Positions 1 through 8,513 of a DNA stretch of 64,000 nucleotides are shown here, in pieces (positions within the stretch are counted from its first letter, which is position 1; each line of letters starts with the position of its first letter). The notes beneath the pieces were generated by a model, which searched no databases, was not told where the DNA came from, and saw only the letters and a program-made list of their open reading frames with translations. This stretch comes from Paenactinomyces guangxiensis (GTDB lineage: Bacteria > Bacillota > Bacilli > Thermoactinomycetales > Thermoactinomycetaceae). Location: assembly GCF_016055185.1 (NCBI RefSeq), contig NZ_JAECVR010000002.1, positions 186,001 through 250,000 on the forward strand, given 5' to 3'. A program made the position numbers and the translations under genes.

Positions 1-2
1 CC

Positions 3-818
3 AAATTTAAAGTAGGTGACCGGGTTACAGTAGAGCCGATTCTTAATTGCGGCAAATGCGGTGCCTGTAGATCGGGAATTTACAATCTTTGTGAAAAGCT
101 CGGATTTCATGGTCTGGCCGGCGGCGGCGGTGGCTTCTCTGAATACACGTTGGTCAAAGAAAACATGGTTCATAAATTACCGGATCAAATGAGTTATGAA
201 CAAGGAGTTATGGTAGAACCTGCCGCGGTTGCAGTACATGCGATAAGACAAAGCAAACTTCAAGTTGGTGACAAAGTTGCGGTGTTTGGTGCAGGACCCA
301 TCGGTCTGTTAACGATTCAAGCCGCGAAAGCTGCAGGTGCAAGTCAAATTATTGCTATCGAACTTTCAGTAGAACGCAGAGAATTCGCTCAAAAAGTTGG
401 TGCGGACATTGTCTTGGATCCGAAAAGTGTAGATGTGGTGAAAGAAATTCAAACCCTTACAAATGGAGGGGTTGATGTAAGCTTTGAGGTTGCCGGTGTG
501 GAAAGGGTCTTAAATTAAGCGATTGAGAGCACAAAATTTGATGGACAAATGATTATTGTCAGTGTTTGGGAAAAAGCAGCAACCATCCTTCCAAACAGCT
601 TTGTCTTAAAAGAGCGTGAAATGAAAGGGATACTTGGCTATCGAAATATCTTTCCGGAAGTGATCCAACTGATCGCGAACGGCAGCATCAAAGCGGAAGA
701 ACTGGTTACGAAAAAAATTAACATTGATCACATTATCGAAGAAGGGTTTGAAACGTTGGTGAAAGAGAAAAGCCATGTAAAAATCTTGGTAAGTCCAAGA
801 GCTTTCTATTTACCATGA
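3..818 (+). pseudogene. bdhA: 2,3-butanediol dehydrogenase-like Zn alcohol dehydrogenase, 5'-partial, one nonsense codon
   Basis: The frame is open from the window edge and reads a zinc-dependent medium-chain dehydrogenase: the structural-zinc segment NCGKCGACRSG, a glycine-rich stretch, then the NAD-binding GAGPIGLLTIQAAKA. The tail ends in KSHVKILV, as in BdhA-type (R,R)-butanediol dehydrogenases that interconvert acetoin and 2,3-butanediol. A TAA at 516-518 interrupts the frame, yet the same frame continues with family sequence (AIES...MIIVSVWEKAA) to 818. The position is normally Gln, so CAA to TAA is the simplest explanation. The N-terminus lies outside the window. The BdhA identity is from family resemblance; a sorbitol or threonine dehydrogenase paralogue is possible. 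Confidence 0.8.
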
Positions 819-835
819 TAATGGGGGTGAAAAAT

Positions 836-940
836 ATGAGTAACATTACATTTATGGTTAATCCGTTGACATTGCAAGGCAATCAAGTAAAAGTTGACCA
901 AACGCTCTCTCTGGGGAGTGAAGGGCAAGAAAAAAGATAG
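836..940 (+). pseudogene. Thiol peroxidase (Tpx) N-terminal stub
   Basis: This 34-codon frame has a GGGGGTG ribosome site and begins MSNITFMVNPLTLQGNQVKV. That matches the first 20 or so residues of Tpx-type peroxiredoxins (ITF..nPvTL.Gn.VKVGD). It then runs off into unrelated residues (DQTLSLGSEGQEKR) and stops before the catalytic cysteine. It is a broken 5' end of tpx directly behind the dehydrogenase; the rest of the gene is not downstream. The call rests on a short match. Confidence 0.55.
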
Positions 941-1143
941 CTAGTTCGCTATCTCTTCACCCAACCGGGATAGTTGTCCAGCACCCCGTTCTAATCAACC
1001 GAGATATGATACTTACCTCTATTCCTCAACTACAGTATAGCATCCTATCTTTTCGTTCTTTCACGGTTCTCCCGGGCTTATGCTCTCCTGAATACTTCCA
1101 GTATCAATGGGTTATAACTATCACAAAAAAGGAGGCAGACGGT

Positions 1144-2001
1144 TTGGATAGGAATATGGAAGACACGATGGAAGGTAAATTTATTCCAGCAACATCGGTA
1201 AGAAGCAAAGTCGGCCAAGAGGTTGTTCCGGATTTGTACTGTTTGACTATCCAAATAGTAAACGTTTGTTTCGTTGGAGACCCTGATCAATCAAATGAAT
1301 GGGTACTTGTCGATGCGGGTATGCCAGAGTCAGCCGATGACATTATTTCTGCAGCAACAAAACGGTTTGGTTCTAAAAGCAGGCCAAAAGCGATTGTTCT
1401 TACACACGGGCATTTCGATCATGTTGGCGCAGTTGTTGATTTAGTAAGAGAATGGAATGTTCCTGTCTATGCACACGAATTAGAAATGCCTTATCTAACC
1501 GGTAAATCCAGTTACCCTAAACCCGATCCAACTGTCGAGGGGGGATTTGTAGCTAAAATGTCTTCCCTATTTCCGGTTGAACCCATTGACTTGGGAAACC
1601 ATGTAGAGAAACTCCCTTCTGATGGCAGTGTACCAAGTATGTCCGGTTGGAGGTGGATCCACACACCCGGACATACTCCTGGACATATTTCCTTGTTTCG
1701 AGAGACTGACCGTTCGCTTATCGCTGGGGACGCCTTCGTTACAGTCAAACAAGAATCTCTTTATAAAGTGTTCATTCAGAATCAGGAAATCAATGGTCCA
1801 CCAAGATACTTGACAACGGATTGGCAAGCAGCCTGGGAATCTGTTAAGCGACTCGAAGCATTAAAGCCCTCTCAAGTTGTTACTGGACATGGGATACCTA
1901 TGGCTGGGGAACAGTTGCGAAGTGGACTGGAAAGGCTCGCAAAAGAGTTTGATCGCATCGCGATTCCAGACTATGGGCGTTATATTGATGGCATCCATTA
2001 A
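1144..2001 (+). CDS. MBL-fold metallohydrolase
   Basis: A 285-residue metallo-beta-lactamase-fold hydrolase. The metal-binding motif is LTHGHFDHVGAV (HxHxDH), followed by the downstream ligands in HTPGHTPGH, AGDAF and VTGHG. This order is typical of glyoxalase-II/RNase-Z-like hydrolases of unknown substrate. The frame is open further upstream, but the extra residues look unlike the family. A strong AAAAAAGGAGG at 1125-1135 sits 8 bases before TTG at 1144, so TTG is preferred; ATG 1156 is the alternative. It is monocistronic, with no signal peptide and a cytoplasmic location expected. The substrate cannot be told from sequence. Confidence 0.8.
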   Translation: MDRNMEDTMEGKFIPATSVRSKVGQEVVPDLYCLTIQIVNVCFVGDPDQSNEWVLVDAGMPESADDIISAATKRFGSKSRPKAIVLTHGHFDHVGAVVDLVREWNVPVYAHELEMPYLTGKSSYPKPDPTVEGGFVAKMSSLFPVEPIDLGNHVEKLPSDGSVPSMSGWRWIHTPGHTPGHISLFRETDRSLIAGDAFVTVKQESLYKVFIQNQEINGPPRYLTTDWQAAWESVKRLEALKPSQVVTGHGIPMAGEQLRSGLERLAKEFDRIAIPDYGRYIDGIH

Positions 2002-2294
2002 GATTTTCTCGGATAAAGCGGTGTCCCCGGAAGTTGAGGAGGTGATTTTTCTTTAAGGTTCTCCGACACCATGCTAACTGCCATGTGCTCATTTTTGTAA
2101 TAAGTGGGGAAGTATGGTTAGGCGTGTCTGAGCGGAAATTTCACTTGAAAGCAGGTTCATTTCTTCATATGAACTCTTTTAAGGAAACATGACATTGAGG
2201 CATTACAGGGATTCAAATTTACTCGTTCTTAAAGTTGGTTCCCAGAGCAGTTGCCATTTGAAATCGTGTAATCCAATACAACGGATTTGTGCCC
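2002..2294. other. Intergenic stretch, convergent gene ends, no gene seen
   Basis: The MBL gene ends at 2001 and the Crp/Fnr gene ends at 2295 on the other strand. I see no coding frame with family resemblance and no strong terminator hairpin. A GGTGTC...GACACC pair (about 2020 and 2065) is too far apart to call. Confidence 0.4.
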
Positions 2295-2978
2295 TTAATG
2301 GTTGATCCAGCGTTTCAGCGCATTCTTATCCAAAATGATCATTTCCGAGCGGTTCTTTTCAATAATTTGTTCCTTTTTGAGTTGATTTAATAACCGATTG
2401 ACTGTTTCTCTGGATGTTCCGACCGTATTGGCGAGTTCTTGGTTGGTCATGGGCAGTTCGATATGAATCCGGGGGCCTTTTACTTTCCCGTGTTTGTCTG
2501 CCAGATATAGCAAAAAGGAAAGAATCCTGCTGTTCGCGTCATAACCGGTAAACTGCTGAAGTTTTTGTTGGAGCTCCCGAATTTTGGCACCCATGCCATC
2601 GATGACTTTGATGGCAAGCGATGGCATTGCCAAGATAAGTTGCTCAAAAGCGGGAACAGGGATCGCCAAAAGATGGGTATCCACAAGGGCTTCCGTTGTT
2701 GCCGGATAAGGTGTCTGATTAAAGAAACCAGTATGCGGAAACATATCGCCGGTTTGCAGCAGAGACACAATTTGTTCGTGGCCCGCCTTGTCAGTCTTAT
2801 AGGCTTTGACAAGTCCGTTCTGTATAAAAAATATCGCTTCTTTTTCGCTTCCTTCTGTGAAGATGGTCGTCTTTTTCCGGAAAAAACGATAAATGGTGAT
2901 TTTTTGGACACGGGTCAATTCCTGCGAGTTCAAGTCCCGGAATAAAGGGATCTGCTGCAATACATTCCGTTTTTCCAT
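2295..2978 (-). CDS. Crp/Fnr-family transcriptional regulator
   Basis: A 227-residue regulator. Residues 1-125 or so form the cyclic-nucleotide-binding-type beta roll (FRKKTTIFTEGSEKEAIFFI, then the GDMFP turn). A long helix follows, and then a winged helix with the Crp-type recognition motif MTNQELANTVGTSRETVNRLL near residues 175-200. The Fnr-type N-terminal or C-terminal cysteine cluster is absent, so it does not look like an Fe-S Fnr. It is divergent from hmp, with a perfect TGTGA-N6-TCACA site between them. It therefore probably controls hmp in response to nitrosative, oxygen or redox stress. That link is inferred from position only. Confidence 0.85.
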   Translation of the reverse strand: MEKRNVLQQIPLFRDLNSQELTRVQKITIYRFFRKKTTIFTEGSEKEAIFFIQNGLVKAYKTDKAGHEQIVSLLQTGDMFPHTGFFNQTPYPATTEALVDTHLLAIPVPAFEQLILAMPSLAIKVIDGMGAKIRELQQKLQQFTGYDANSRILSFLLYLADKHGKVKGPRIHIELPMTNQELANTVGTSRETVNRLLNQLKKEQIIEKNRSEMIILDKNALKRWINH

Positions 2979-3142
2979 AAAAATAGGTCCTTTCGCTTGA
3001 AATCAACTCAATCACAAACGACTTATGAACATTACGAAAAGAGCAGAAAGAAAACAATTACTCTCACTTAATTATATCCTCTTTTTCGTCACTGGCCTCT
3101 TCATCATGTATTTCGTTGTAGGACTAAAAAGTTCGACTTACG

Positions 3143-3174
3143 ATGACTTGAGACACCTGTGGAACTCAAGTCAT
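3143..3174. promoter_or_regulatory. 10-bp perfect inverted repeat in crp/fnr-hmp intergenic region
   Basis: ATGACTTGAG at 3143-3152 and CTCAAGTCAT at 3165-3174 are exact inverse complements separated by 12 bases. It has no T-run, so an operator is more likely than a terminator. Confidence 0.5.
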
Positions 3175-3231
3175 TTACTTTGTGACGATACTTTTACAGA
3201 TTTAAGTCCGGAAGATGAAACCAGATTTATT

Positions 3232-3247
3232 TGTGATCCATTTCACA
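3232..3247. promoter_or_regulatory. Crp/Fnr-type operator TGTGA-N6-TCACA
   Basis: TGTGATCCATTTCACA matches the Crp/Fnr consensus exactly in both half sites. It lies 167 bases upstream of the hmp start and 254 bases from the start of the divergent Crp/Fnr gene. Binding by that regulator is the natural inference. Confidence 0.65.
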
Positions 3248-3413
3248 TTCCAACGCCTCCCTTCTTGTTATAAAAAGAGCGTAAGGGGTGAAACCATAGA
3301 AGCAATATTCTCCTTTAAATATGCCTTCTCCCAACAAGAACCACATCCGCCATTTTTCGAATACCCGCAGGGGAGTAATGTGCAATATAACAAGCAAGAT
3401 AGGAGGAAATATA

Positions 3414-4658
3414 ATGGATAACAAAACGATCCGGATCGTAAAATCAACGGCACCACTACTTCAAGAGCACAGTAAAGCGATTGGTAAACGTTTTTATCAA
3501 TTGCTTTTCGGAAGCCACCCCGAGCTATACAATTTATTTAACCAAACGAATCAACGTCGGGGTATTCAACAGAAAGCACTCGCTCATTCCGTTTACACAT
3601 CCGGAGAACATCTGGACAATCTGGAAGCGATCCGGCCCATCATTACCTGTATTGCCCATAAACATCGGGCTATTGGAGTCGTACCTGAGCAATATCCCAT
3701 TGTAGGTGAAAAATTGATCCAAGCTGTTCAGGACGTGTTAGGGAGTCAAACAAATAAGGAAATCCTGGATGCGTGGGAAAAAGCGTATCATTTTATTGCC
3801 GATATTTTTATCAGAATTGAACGGGATTTATATGAACAGGCGGAATCCCAACCGGGTGGTTGGAGAGGATTCAGGGATTTTGTAGTGGATCAAAAAGTGA
3901 AAGAAAGTGAAGTCATAACGTCCTTTTATTTAAAGCCCGCCGATGGGAAAGCGATCGCACCGTACCTGGCCGGACAATATTTGACTTTAAGAGCAAAAAT
4001 ACCGGGTGAAAAGTACGACCATATCCGGCATTACAGTTTATCGGATGTACCAGGCAAGGATTATTACCGAATTACTGTCAAAAGGGAAGATGCTCACAAT
4101 GGAAATCCACCGGGTATTGTTTCCAATTACCTTCATCATCAAGTAAATGAAGGGGATATTTTGTCCTTTAGTGCACCGGCAGGTGACTTTGTTTTGACGG
4201 AGAATAGTGATCCGCTTATTCTCATTAGTGGCGGTGTTGGATTGACACCACTCTTAAGCATGTTAAAAACGACAGCTGAAAGACAACCAGGGCGACATGT
4301 AACTTTCATTCACGCAGCCATCAACGGAGACGTCCATGCCATGAAAGATGAGGTATCCCGATTGACAGACCAAAATCCCAACATTCAGTCTTATGTCTGT
4401 TATGAAAGGCCCACGGAAAAAGACCGTCAAGCACAAAATTTCGACAAAGAAGGATTTATTGACCGCAGTTGGTTGGAATCCATTATCTCCAAACCTGACG
4501 GAACGTTTTATTTTTGCGGACCGATTCCCTTCATGAAGGTGATCTATCGAGCTTTAATAGAAATGGGAATCCCTAAAAACCAAATTCACTTTGAGGCTTT
4601 TAGCCCAATCAGTGTATTGATCCATGAGAGAAAAAGCGGCGACTCTATGGAATTTTGA
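3414..4658 (+). CDS. hmp: Flavohaemoglobin, nitric oxide dioxygenase
   Basis: A 414-residue Hmp. An N-terminal globin domain (about 1-140) carries the proximal-histidine region IAHKHRAIGVVPEQY. An FAD-binding reductase domain contains RHYSLSD, and a C-terminal NAD-binding domain contains SGGVGLTPLLSML and FYFCGP. It converts NO and O2 to nitrate with NAD(P)H in the cytoplasm. The frame is open 31 codons upstream, but AGGAGG at 3401-3406, seven bases before ATG 3414, and the family N-terminus (KTIRIVKSTAPLL) fix the start. It is divergent from a Crp/Fnr regulator. Length is normal and all domains are intact. Confidence 0.95.
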   Translation: MDNKTIRIVKSTAPLLQEHSKAIGKRFYQLLFGSHPELYNLFNQTNQRRGIQQKALAHSVYTSGEHLDNLEAIRPIITCIAHKHRAIGVVPEQYPIVGEKLIQAVQDVLGSQTNKEILDAWEKAYHFIADIFIRIERDLYEQAESQPGGWRGFRDFVVDQKVKESEVITSFYLKPADGKAIAPYLAGQYLTLRAKIPGEKYDHIRHYSLSDVPGKDYYRITVKREDAHNGNPPGIVSNYLHHQVNEGDILSFSAPAGDFVLTENSDPLILISGGVGLTPLLSMLKTTAERQPGRHVTFIHAAINGDVHAMKDEVSRLTDQNPNIQSYVCYERPTEKDRQAQNFDKEGFIDRSWLESIISKPDGTFYFCGPIPFMKVIYRALIEMGIPKNQIHFEAFSPISVLIHERKSGDSMEF

Positions 4659-4749
4659 ATTTCCTCCTGTATTTGAACCTGAGGCGGTAGAAATGGAAAC
4701 CGTTGAATCCACAGACCCGGAAATGACTGATATACCACTGGTTCCTGAA

Positions 4750-5095
4750 GTCACACAAATAAATAAGAGTGGAGCCCATAGATGGAAACTTGGAATGGTT
4801 TATGAAACAAGTGATCAAACCCATTCGAAAGGGGGTGGAAAACTGTCCAATCATCCATCTGCAGTTTCAATGCATATTTCTTTACCAAAAACTGAACCGA
4901 TCTTGGCGTCATCAGGTCAGAGCGAGTAGAGGTAAAGAGCCAATGACTTTCCTTTGCGATCTGTGATTTCAATATCATCCAACCGCAGTTGCACTGTCAC
5001 ATTCTCAGGACTAAACGATTCTTCTGTAGTATCTTCCAGCGAGCCAATGGTTTTAATACGCTTATAAATATCTATGTTTTCTTAGGTATAATCTA
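4750..5095 (-). pseudogene. Decayed tyrosine recombinase/phage integrase
   Basis: Read right to left, one frame gives VQLRLDDIEITDRKGKS, the typical L..DI.I..RKGK segment of XerC/D-type catalytic domains. Another frame gives LFTSTRSDLMTPRSVQFLVK, which matches the FTS.R...MT.RSVQ.LVKKYA segment before the HxLRH box. The HxLRH box itself is degenerate (VFHPLSNGFDH) and the piece between the two segments is missing, so there is an internal deletion and a frame change. It is a remnant of an integrase-bearing element. Boundaries are approximate. Confidence 0.5.
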
Positions 5096-5124
5096 AATTT
5101 TTTGGAATATTATCTAATTATTTT

Positions 5125-5177
5125 GGAATGACTTTCCTTCTCGAAAGCTTTACAATATGAAAATGAAAACGTTTTAT
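5125..5177 (+). promoter_or_regulatory. Putative xylanase promoter with cre-like catabolite operator
   Basis: TGACTT (5129-5134) and TACAAT (5151-5156) are spaced 16 bases, a weak -35 with a good -10. Directly after them, ATGAAAACGTTTTAT at 5163-5177 resembles the CcpA cre consensus (WTGNAANCGNWNNCW). A site at the transcription start would repress, as is usual for secreted polysaccharide hydrolases. Confidence 0.45.
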
Positions 5178-5203
5178 TCTGAATATTTGGAGGAGGGTGT
5201 ATT

Positions 5204-6250
5204 ATGGGAAAAATGGCTATCTTGTGTACTGTGTTGGTATTACTGGGGTCTTTGTTCCTGCCTATGGGGGCAGATAATGCTTATGCAGGTCTAGCAACTG
5301 GCGGTAAGTTTCTAGGAAACATCGTTGCTAATAGTGTTCCTTCCAGCTTCTCTACTTATTGGAATCAAGTGACGCCTGAAAATTCAACCAAATGGGGTTC
5401 TGTTGAATCTAGCAGAGACAATATGAACTGGAGTGCAGCAGATACAGCTTACAACTTTGCTAAAAGTAACGGCTATCCATTCAAATTCCATACATTAGTA
5501 TGGGGAAGTCAGGAACCCAGCTGGATTAGCGGACTTTCTGCAGCTGATCAAAAGGCAGAAGTAACCGAGTGGATCCAAGCTGCTGGTCAAAAATATCGTA
5601 ATGCAGAGTTTGTCGATGTAGTAAATGAACCCTTACACGCAAAGCCTTCCTATCGAAATGCAATCGGTGGAGATGGCTCGACTGGCTGGGATTGGGTAAT
5701 CTGGTCATTCGAGCAAGCAAGACAAGCTTTTCCTAACTCCAAGTTGCTTATTAATGATTATGGAATTATCAGTGATCCCAATGCAGCAGCACAATATGTC
5801 CAAATCATTAATCTGCTAAAAAGCAGAGGATTGATTGACGGAATCGGAATTCAGTGTCACTACTTTAATATGAATAATGTATCTGTCAGCACCATGAATA
5901 GCGTTCTAAATACCTTAGCTGAAACTGGATTGCCCATTTATGTCTCTGAGCTTGATATGGGAGGCGATGATAGTACACAGCTTTCTAGATATCAACAAAA
6001 ATTCCCTGTTTTATGGGAACACCCTGCTGTCAAAGGAATTACATTGTGGGGATACATTCAAGGTCAAACCTGGCAATCTGATACGTATCTACTGACCAGT
6101 TCAGGTGCTGAGCGCCCTGCACTTCAATGGTTAAAACAATATCTAGGTGGAGGTAGTGGAGGTGGCGGCGGAGGAAGCACAAAGCTTCTAGCCGACTTTG
6201 AGTCCGGAACGGAAAGCTGGAGTGGCAGCAATATCGCTGGAGGTCCATAG
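5204..6250 (+). CDS. Secreted GH10 endo-1,4-beta-xylanase, C-terminally truncated
   Basis: The 348 residues start with a signal peptide (hydrophobic 5-22, cleavage near ADNAYA-G). A GH10 TIM barrel follows: VTPENSTKW, HTLVWGSQEPSW, the acid/base Glu142 in DVVNEP, and the nucleophile Glu249 in YVSELDMGG. A WGYIQGQTW strand comes near the end, then a GGGSGGGGGGS linker. The catalytic module is complete. The frame stops at TAG 6248-6250 just inside the binding module (SNIAGGP-stop). GGAGGAGGG precedes the ATG. It should still hydrolyse xylan outside the cell, but without its binding tail. The linker and module style resembles Paenibacillus xylanases, so acquisition by transfer is possible. Confidence 0.9.
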   Translation: MGKMAILCTVLVLLGSLFLPMGADNAYAGLATGGKFLGNIVANSVPSSFSTYWNQVTPENSTKWGSVESSRDNMNWSAADTAYNFAKSNGYPFKFHTLVWGSQEPSWISGLSAADQKAEVTEWIQAAGQKYRNAEFVDVVNEPLHAKPSYRNAIGGDGSTGWDWVIWSFEQARQAFPNSKLLINDYGIISDPNAAAQYVQIINLLKSRGLIDGIGIQCHYFNMNNVSVSTMNSVLNTLAETGLPIYVSELDMGGDDSTQLSRYQQKFPVLWEHPAVKGITLWGYIQGQTWQSDTYLLTSSGAERPALQWLKQYLGGGSGGGGGGSTKLLADFESGTESWSGSNIAGGP

Positions 6251-6629
6251 TCTACCACTGCCTGGAGTTCAAAAGGTTCCAGATCATTGCAAGTAGATAT
6301 CCAGATGTCAGAGCCAGCATTATATGTCTAAGAGTGGCAATACCAATTTTTCCGGATACTCCAAACTAAAAGCTACAGTAAAAGGAGCAACCTGGGGAAA
6401 TTATGGAACAGGCTTAGGAGTTAAGGTATTTGTGAAGTACGGGAATAACTATACTTGGAAAGATAGCGGCTGGACAACTATCAGCTCTGGAGGAACCACT
6501 GAATTAACATTAGATTTATCTGGCGTAGATCTAGCCAATATAAAAGAGTATGGTGTTCAGTTTATTGGGGCAAGCAATTCATCTGGACAAACATCGGTTT
6601 ATGTAGATAATGTATATTTGTCAAATTAA
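6251..6629 (+). pseudogene. Detached carbohydrate-binding module of the xylanase
   Basis: After the TAG the original frame continues STTAWSSKGSRSLQVDIQM to a TAA near 6329. The next part (SGNTNFSGYSKLKATVKG through VYVDNVYLSN) is in another frame from about 6330 to 6629. Together they read as one beta-sandwich binding module beginning in the preceding gene at LLADFESGTESW. Two lesions are therefore needed: a TGG-to-TAG type nonsense and a frameshift. Any product from ATG 6324 would be an unsecreted fragment. Confidence 0.7.
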
Positions 6630-6636
6630 GGATTAT

Positions 6637-6675
6637 CAAACAAGGGCAGATCATTCTGCCCCTTGTTTGGCTTTA
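6637..6675 (+). terminator. Rho-independent terminator after xylanase
   Basis: CAAACAAGGGCAGA and TCTGCCCCTTGTTTG pair with one bulge around TCAT, followed by GCTTTATT. Confidence 0.75.
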
Positions 6676-6780
6676 TTAGGAAAGAATATGAAATCTGGCA
6701 GAGACGGTGAATGAACATAAAATCAGCAATGTCCAACGTATGGGAAACCATTAAGAAAAGATAATCGGGGGGGGATAAAA

Positions 6781-8142
6781 ATGATAAAAAGAACATTGCT
6801 CAAAAACGGAACTGTAATTACCCTTGACAAAACGATTGGCGATTTTAAGCAAGCGGACGTATTAATTGAAGGAAATAAAATTGTAGAGATACAACCCGAT
6901 CTAAATGTATCCGAGTGTGAGACCATCGATGCTGAAAATATGATTGTGATGCCGGGTTTTGTCGATACCCATCGCCATACCTGGGAATCCTTGATCCGAA
7001 ACATCGGAGCTGATTGGTCGTTGGATACTTACTTAAAAAATATTTACTTCGGAAATATCGGCAGTCGATTACGTCCGTTTGACGGATATGTAGGAAATCT
7101 GATCGGTGCATTGGAAGCACTGGAAGCAGGTGTAACCACCATTTTGGATTGGTCGATGATCGAGTCACCAGAACATGCGGACGAATGGATTCGGGGATTG
7201 AAGGAAGCGGGGATCCGGGCCGTTTTTGCATATGGGCTTTCCGGAGATCATGACTATTGGAACAGAGAAAGTAAACTGAGACACCCTGAAGACAGCAAAC
7301 GGGTCAAGAAACAGTATTTTTCCTCAACAGATCAATTGCTTACTATGGGACTGGCGATTCGTGGACCCGAATTTAGTCACTGGGAAGCAACCGTATCCGA
7401 TATTCAGTTGGCACGGGAGCTAGATGTCATCTGTTCGATGCATTTGGGCTTTGGAACATGGGGTTCAGTGGATCGATCGATCGAAAAACTGCACAAAGCT
7501 GATCTGCTGGGACCTGATCTTAACTTTGTCCACGCCAATACAATCAATGACAACGAGTTTGGATTGATTGCAAGTTCGGGTGCATCTATATCCGTCACAC
7601 CAGAAGTGGAAATGATGATGGGACATGGATATCCGGCCACTGGTTTATTTCTGGAACAAGGAGGAAGGCCTGCGATCGGTGTCGATGTGGTGACATCTAC
7701 TGGCGGCGATCTGTTTGCTCAGATGAAGTTTGCCCTTCAGGCCGAACGCTCTCGCATCAACGAACAGCTTCTAAAGGAAGAAAAAATGCCGGAACAACTG
7801 GCTCTGTCTGCACGGGATGTCCTGGAATTTGCGACTATCGACGGAGCGCGTGCATTGGGATTGGATCACAAGACTGGTACACTAACGCCAGGAAAAGAAG
7901 CGGATATCATTATGATCGATCTCACGCATTTAAACATGTTCCCCCTCAATGACCCCGTTGGTGCTGTGGTACAATGTGCGAACACCCACAATGTCGATTC
8001 AGTATTTGTTGCTGGAAAAGCGATCAAAAGGAGAGGAGAGATGTTAAATATTAATTTGGATCGGCTACGTCAATGGGCTATGGAATCTCGTGACCATCTC
8101 TTAACAGGATATCAGACAGCTGAAGGAAATGAGACAAATTAA
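6781..8142 (+). CDS. Amidohydrolase-superfamily deaminase/hydrolase (TRZ/ATZ type)
   Basis: A 453-residue metal-dependent hydrolase of the cytosine-deaminase/chlorohydrolase branch. It has an N-terminal composite beta domain, then MPGFVDTHRHTWES with metal ligands His64 and His66. Later come the ligand histidines in CSMHLG and FVHAN, an Asp in IGVDVVTSTGGD, and the closing GTLTPGKEADIIMIDL of the family. GGGGGGG ends a few bases before ATG 6781. It stands alone between terminators and a small gene, so the substrate (a deaminated heterocycle or similar) cannot be inferred from neighbours. Confidence 0.82.
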   Translation: MIKRTLLKNGTVITLDKTIGDFKQADVLIEGNKIVEIQPDLNVSECETIDAENMIVMPGFVDTHRHTWESLIRNIGADWSLDTYLKNIYFGNIGSRLRPFDGYVGNLIGALEALEAGVTTILDWSMIESPEHADEWIRGLKEAGIRAVFAYGLSGDHDYWNRESKLRHPEDSKRVKKQYFSSTDQLLTMGLAIRGPEFSHWEATVSDIQLARELDVICSMHLGFGTWGSVDRSIEKLHKADLLGPDLNFVHANTINDNEFGLIASSGASISVTPEVEMMMGHGYPATGLFLEQGGRPAIGVDVVTSTGGDLFAQMKFALQAERSRINEQLLKEEKMPEQLALSARDVLEFATIDGARALGLDHKTGTLTPGKEADIIMIDLTHLNMFPLNDPVGAVVQCANTHNVDSVFVAGKAIKRRGEMLNINLDRLRQWAMESRDHLLTGYQTAEGNETN

Positions 8143-8234
8143 CTTGTGCTGTAATGTTTTTGGGGTTACCGTACCATTTCAGGTAAAAGTGTACCGTATC
8201 ATCCGGCGATAGATACCTACTTGCTTGATATGTA

Positions 8235-8513
8235 ATGGGGCATATTTATTTAACTTCAGAGGGCGTATGGACAGCTAGGGGAAAATATTTTGATGAAACT
8301 AATAACATTATTCCTGCTCAAGGAAAAACATCTATCAAACATTCTTATGATTATTGGATTCTTGATGGTTATGAAATTACACCGATAAAAAGCGATTTTA
8401 CGAATTGGAATTCATTTAACCCAGCACACCAAACCTTGTTTGGGGCTGGGTTTGTCAATAACCTCAGCAGCAGTACACCTGCTGCTCTTTTCATTTCCCC
8501 TTTTTTAAACTGA
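8235..8513 (+). CDS. Small hypothetical protein, probably 3'-truncated
   Basis: A 92-codon frame. The first 55 residues (GVWTARGKYFDE, then YDYWILDGYEI) look like a real small protein. The last 35 residues are encoded by two overlapping terminator hairpins (8417-8453 and 8466-8490), so the natural C-terminus has been lost. There is no convincing ribosome site before ATG 8235. I do not recognise the family. Confidence 0.3.
   Translation: MGHIYLTSEGVWTARGKYFDETNNIIPAQGKTSIKHSYDYWILDGYEITPIKSDFTNWNSFNPAHQTLFGAGFVNNLSSSTPAALFISPFLN
8417..8453 (+). terminator. Strong terminator-like hairpin
   Basis: AACCCAGC and GCTGGGTT form an outer stem around an inner CCAAAC-CTT-GTTTGG stem, then TTTGTC. It lies between the plus-strand genes and the convergent MFS gene. 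Confidence 0.6.
8466..8490. terminator. Bidirectional terminator between convergent genes
   Basis: AGCAGCAG and CTGCTGCT flank a 5-base loop. CTTTTC follows on the plus strand, and the MFS gene end lies just upstream on the minus strand. Confidence 0.6.

Noticed and set aside
150..518. Stand-alone 122-residue dehydrogenase gene
   Set aside because: The same reading frame is open from position 3 and continues past the TAA to 818, so it is part of one broken gene.
1006..1143. N-terminal 46-residue extension of the MBL hydrolase
   Set aside because: A strong ribosome site precedes TTG 1144 and the extension does not look like the family or like a signal peptide.
4624..4929. 101-residue ORF behind hmp
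   Set aside because: It overlaps the hmp 3' end, has no ribosome site and runs antisense through the integrase remnant.
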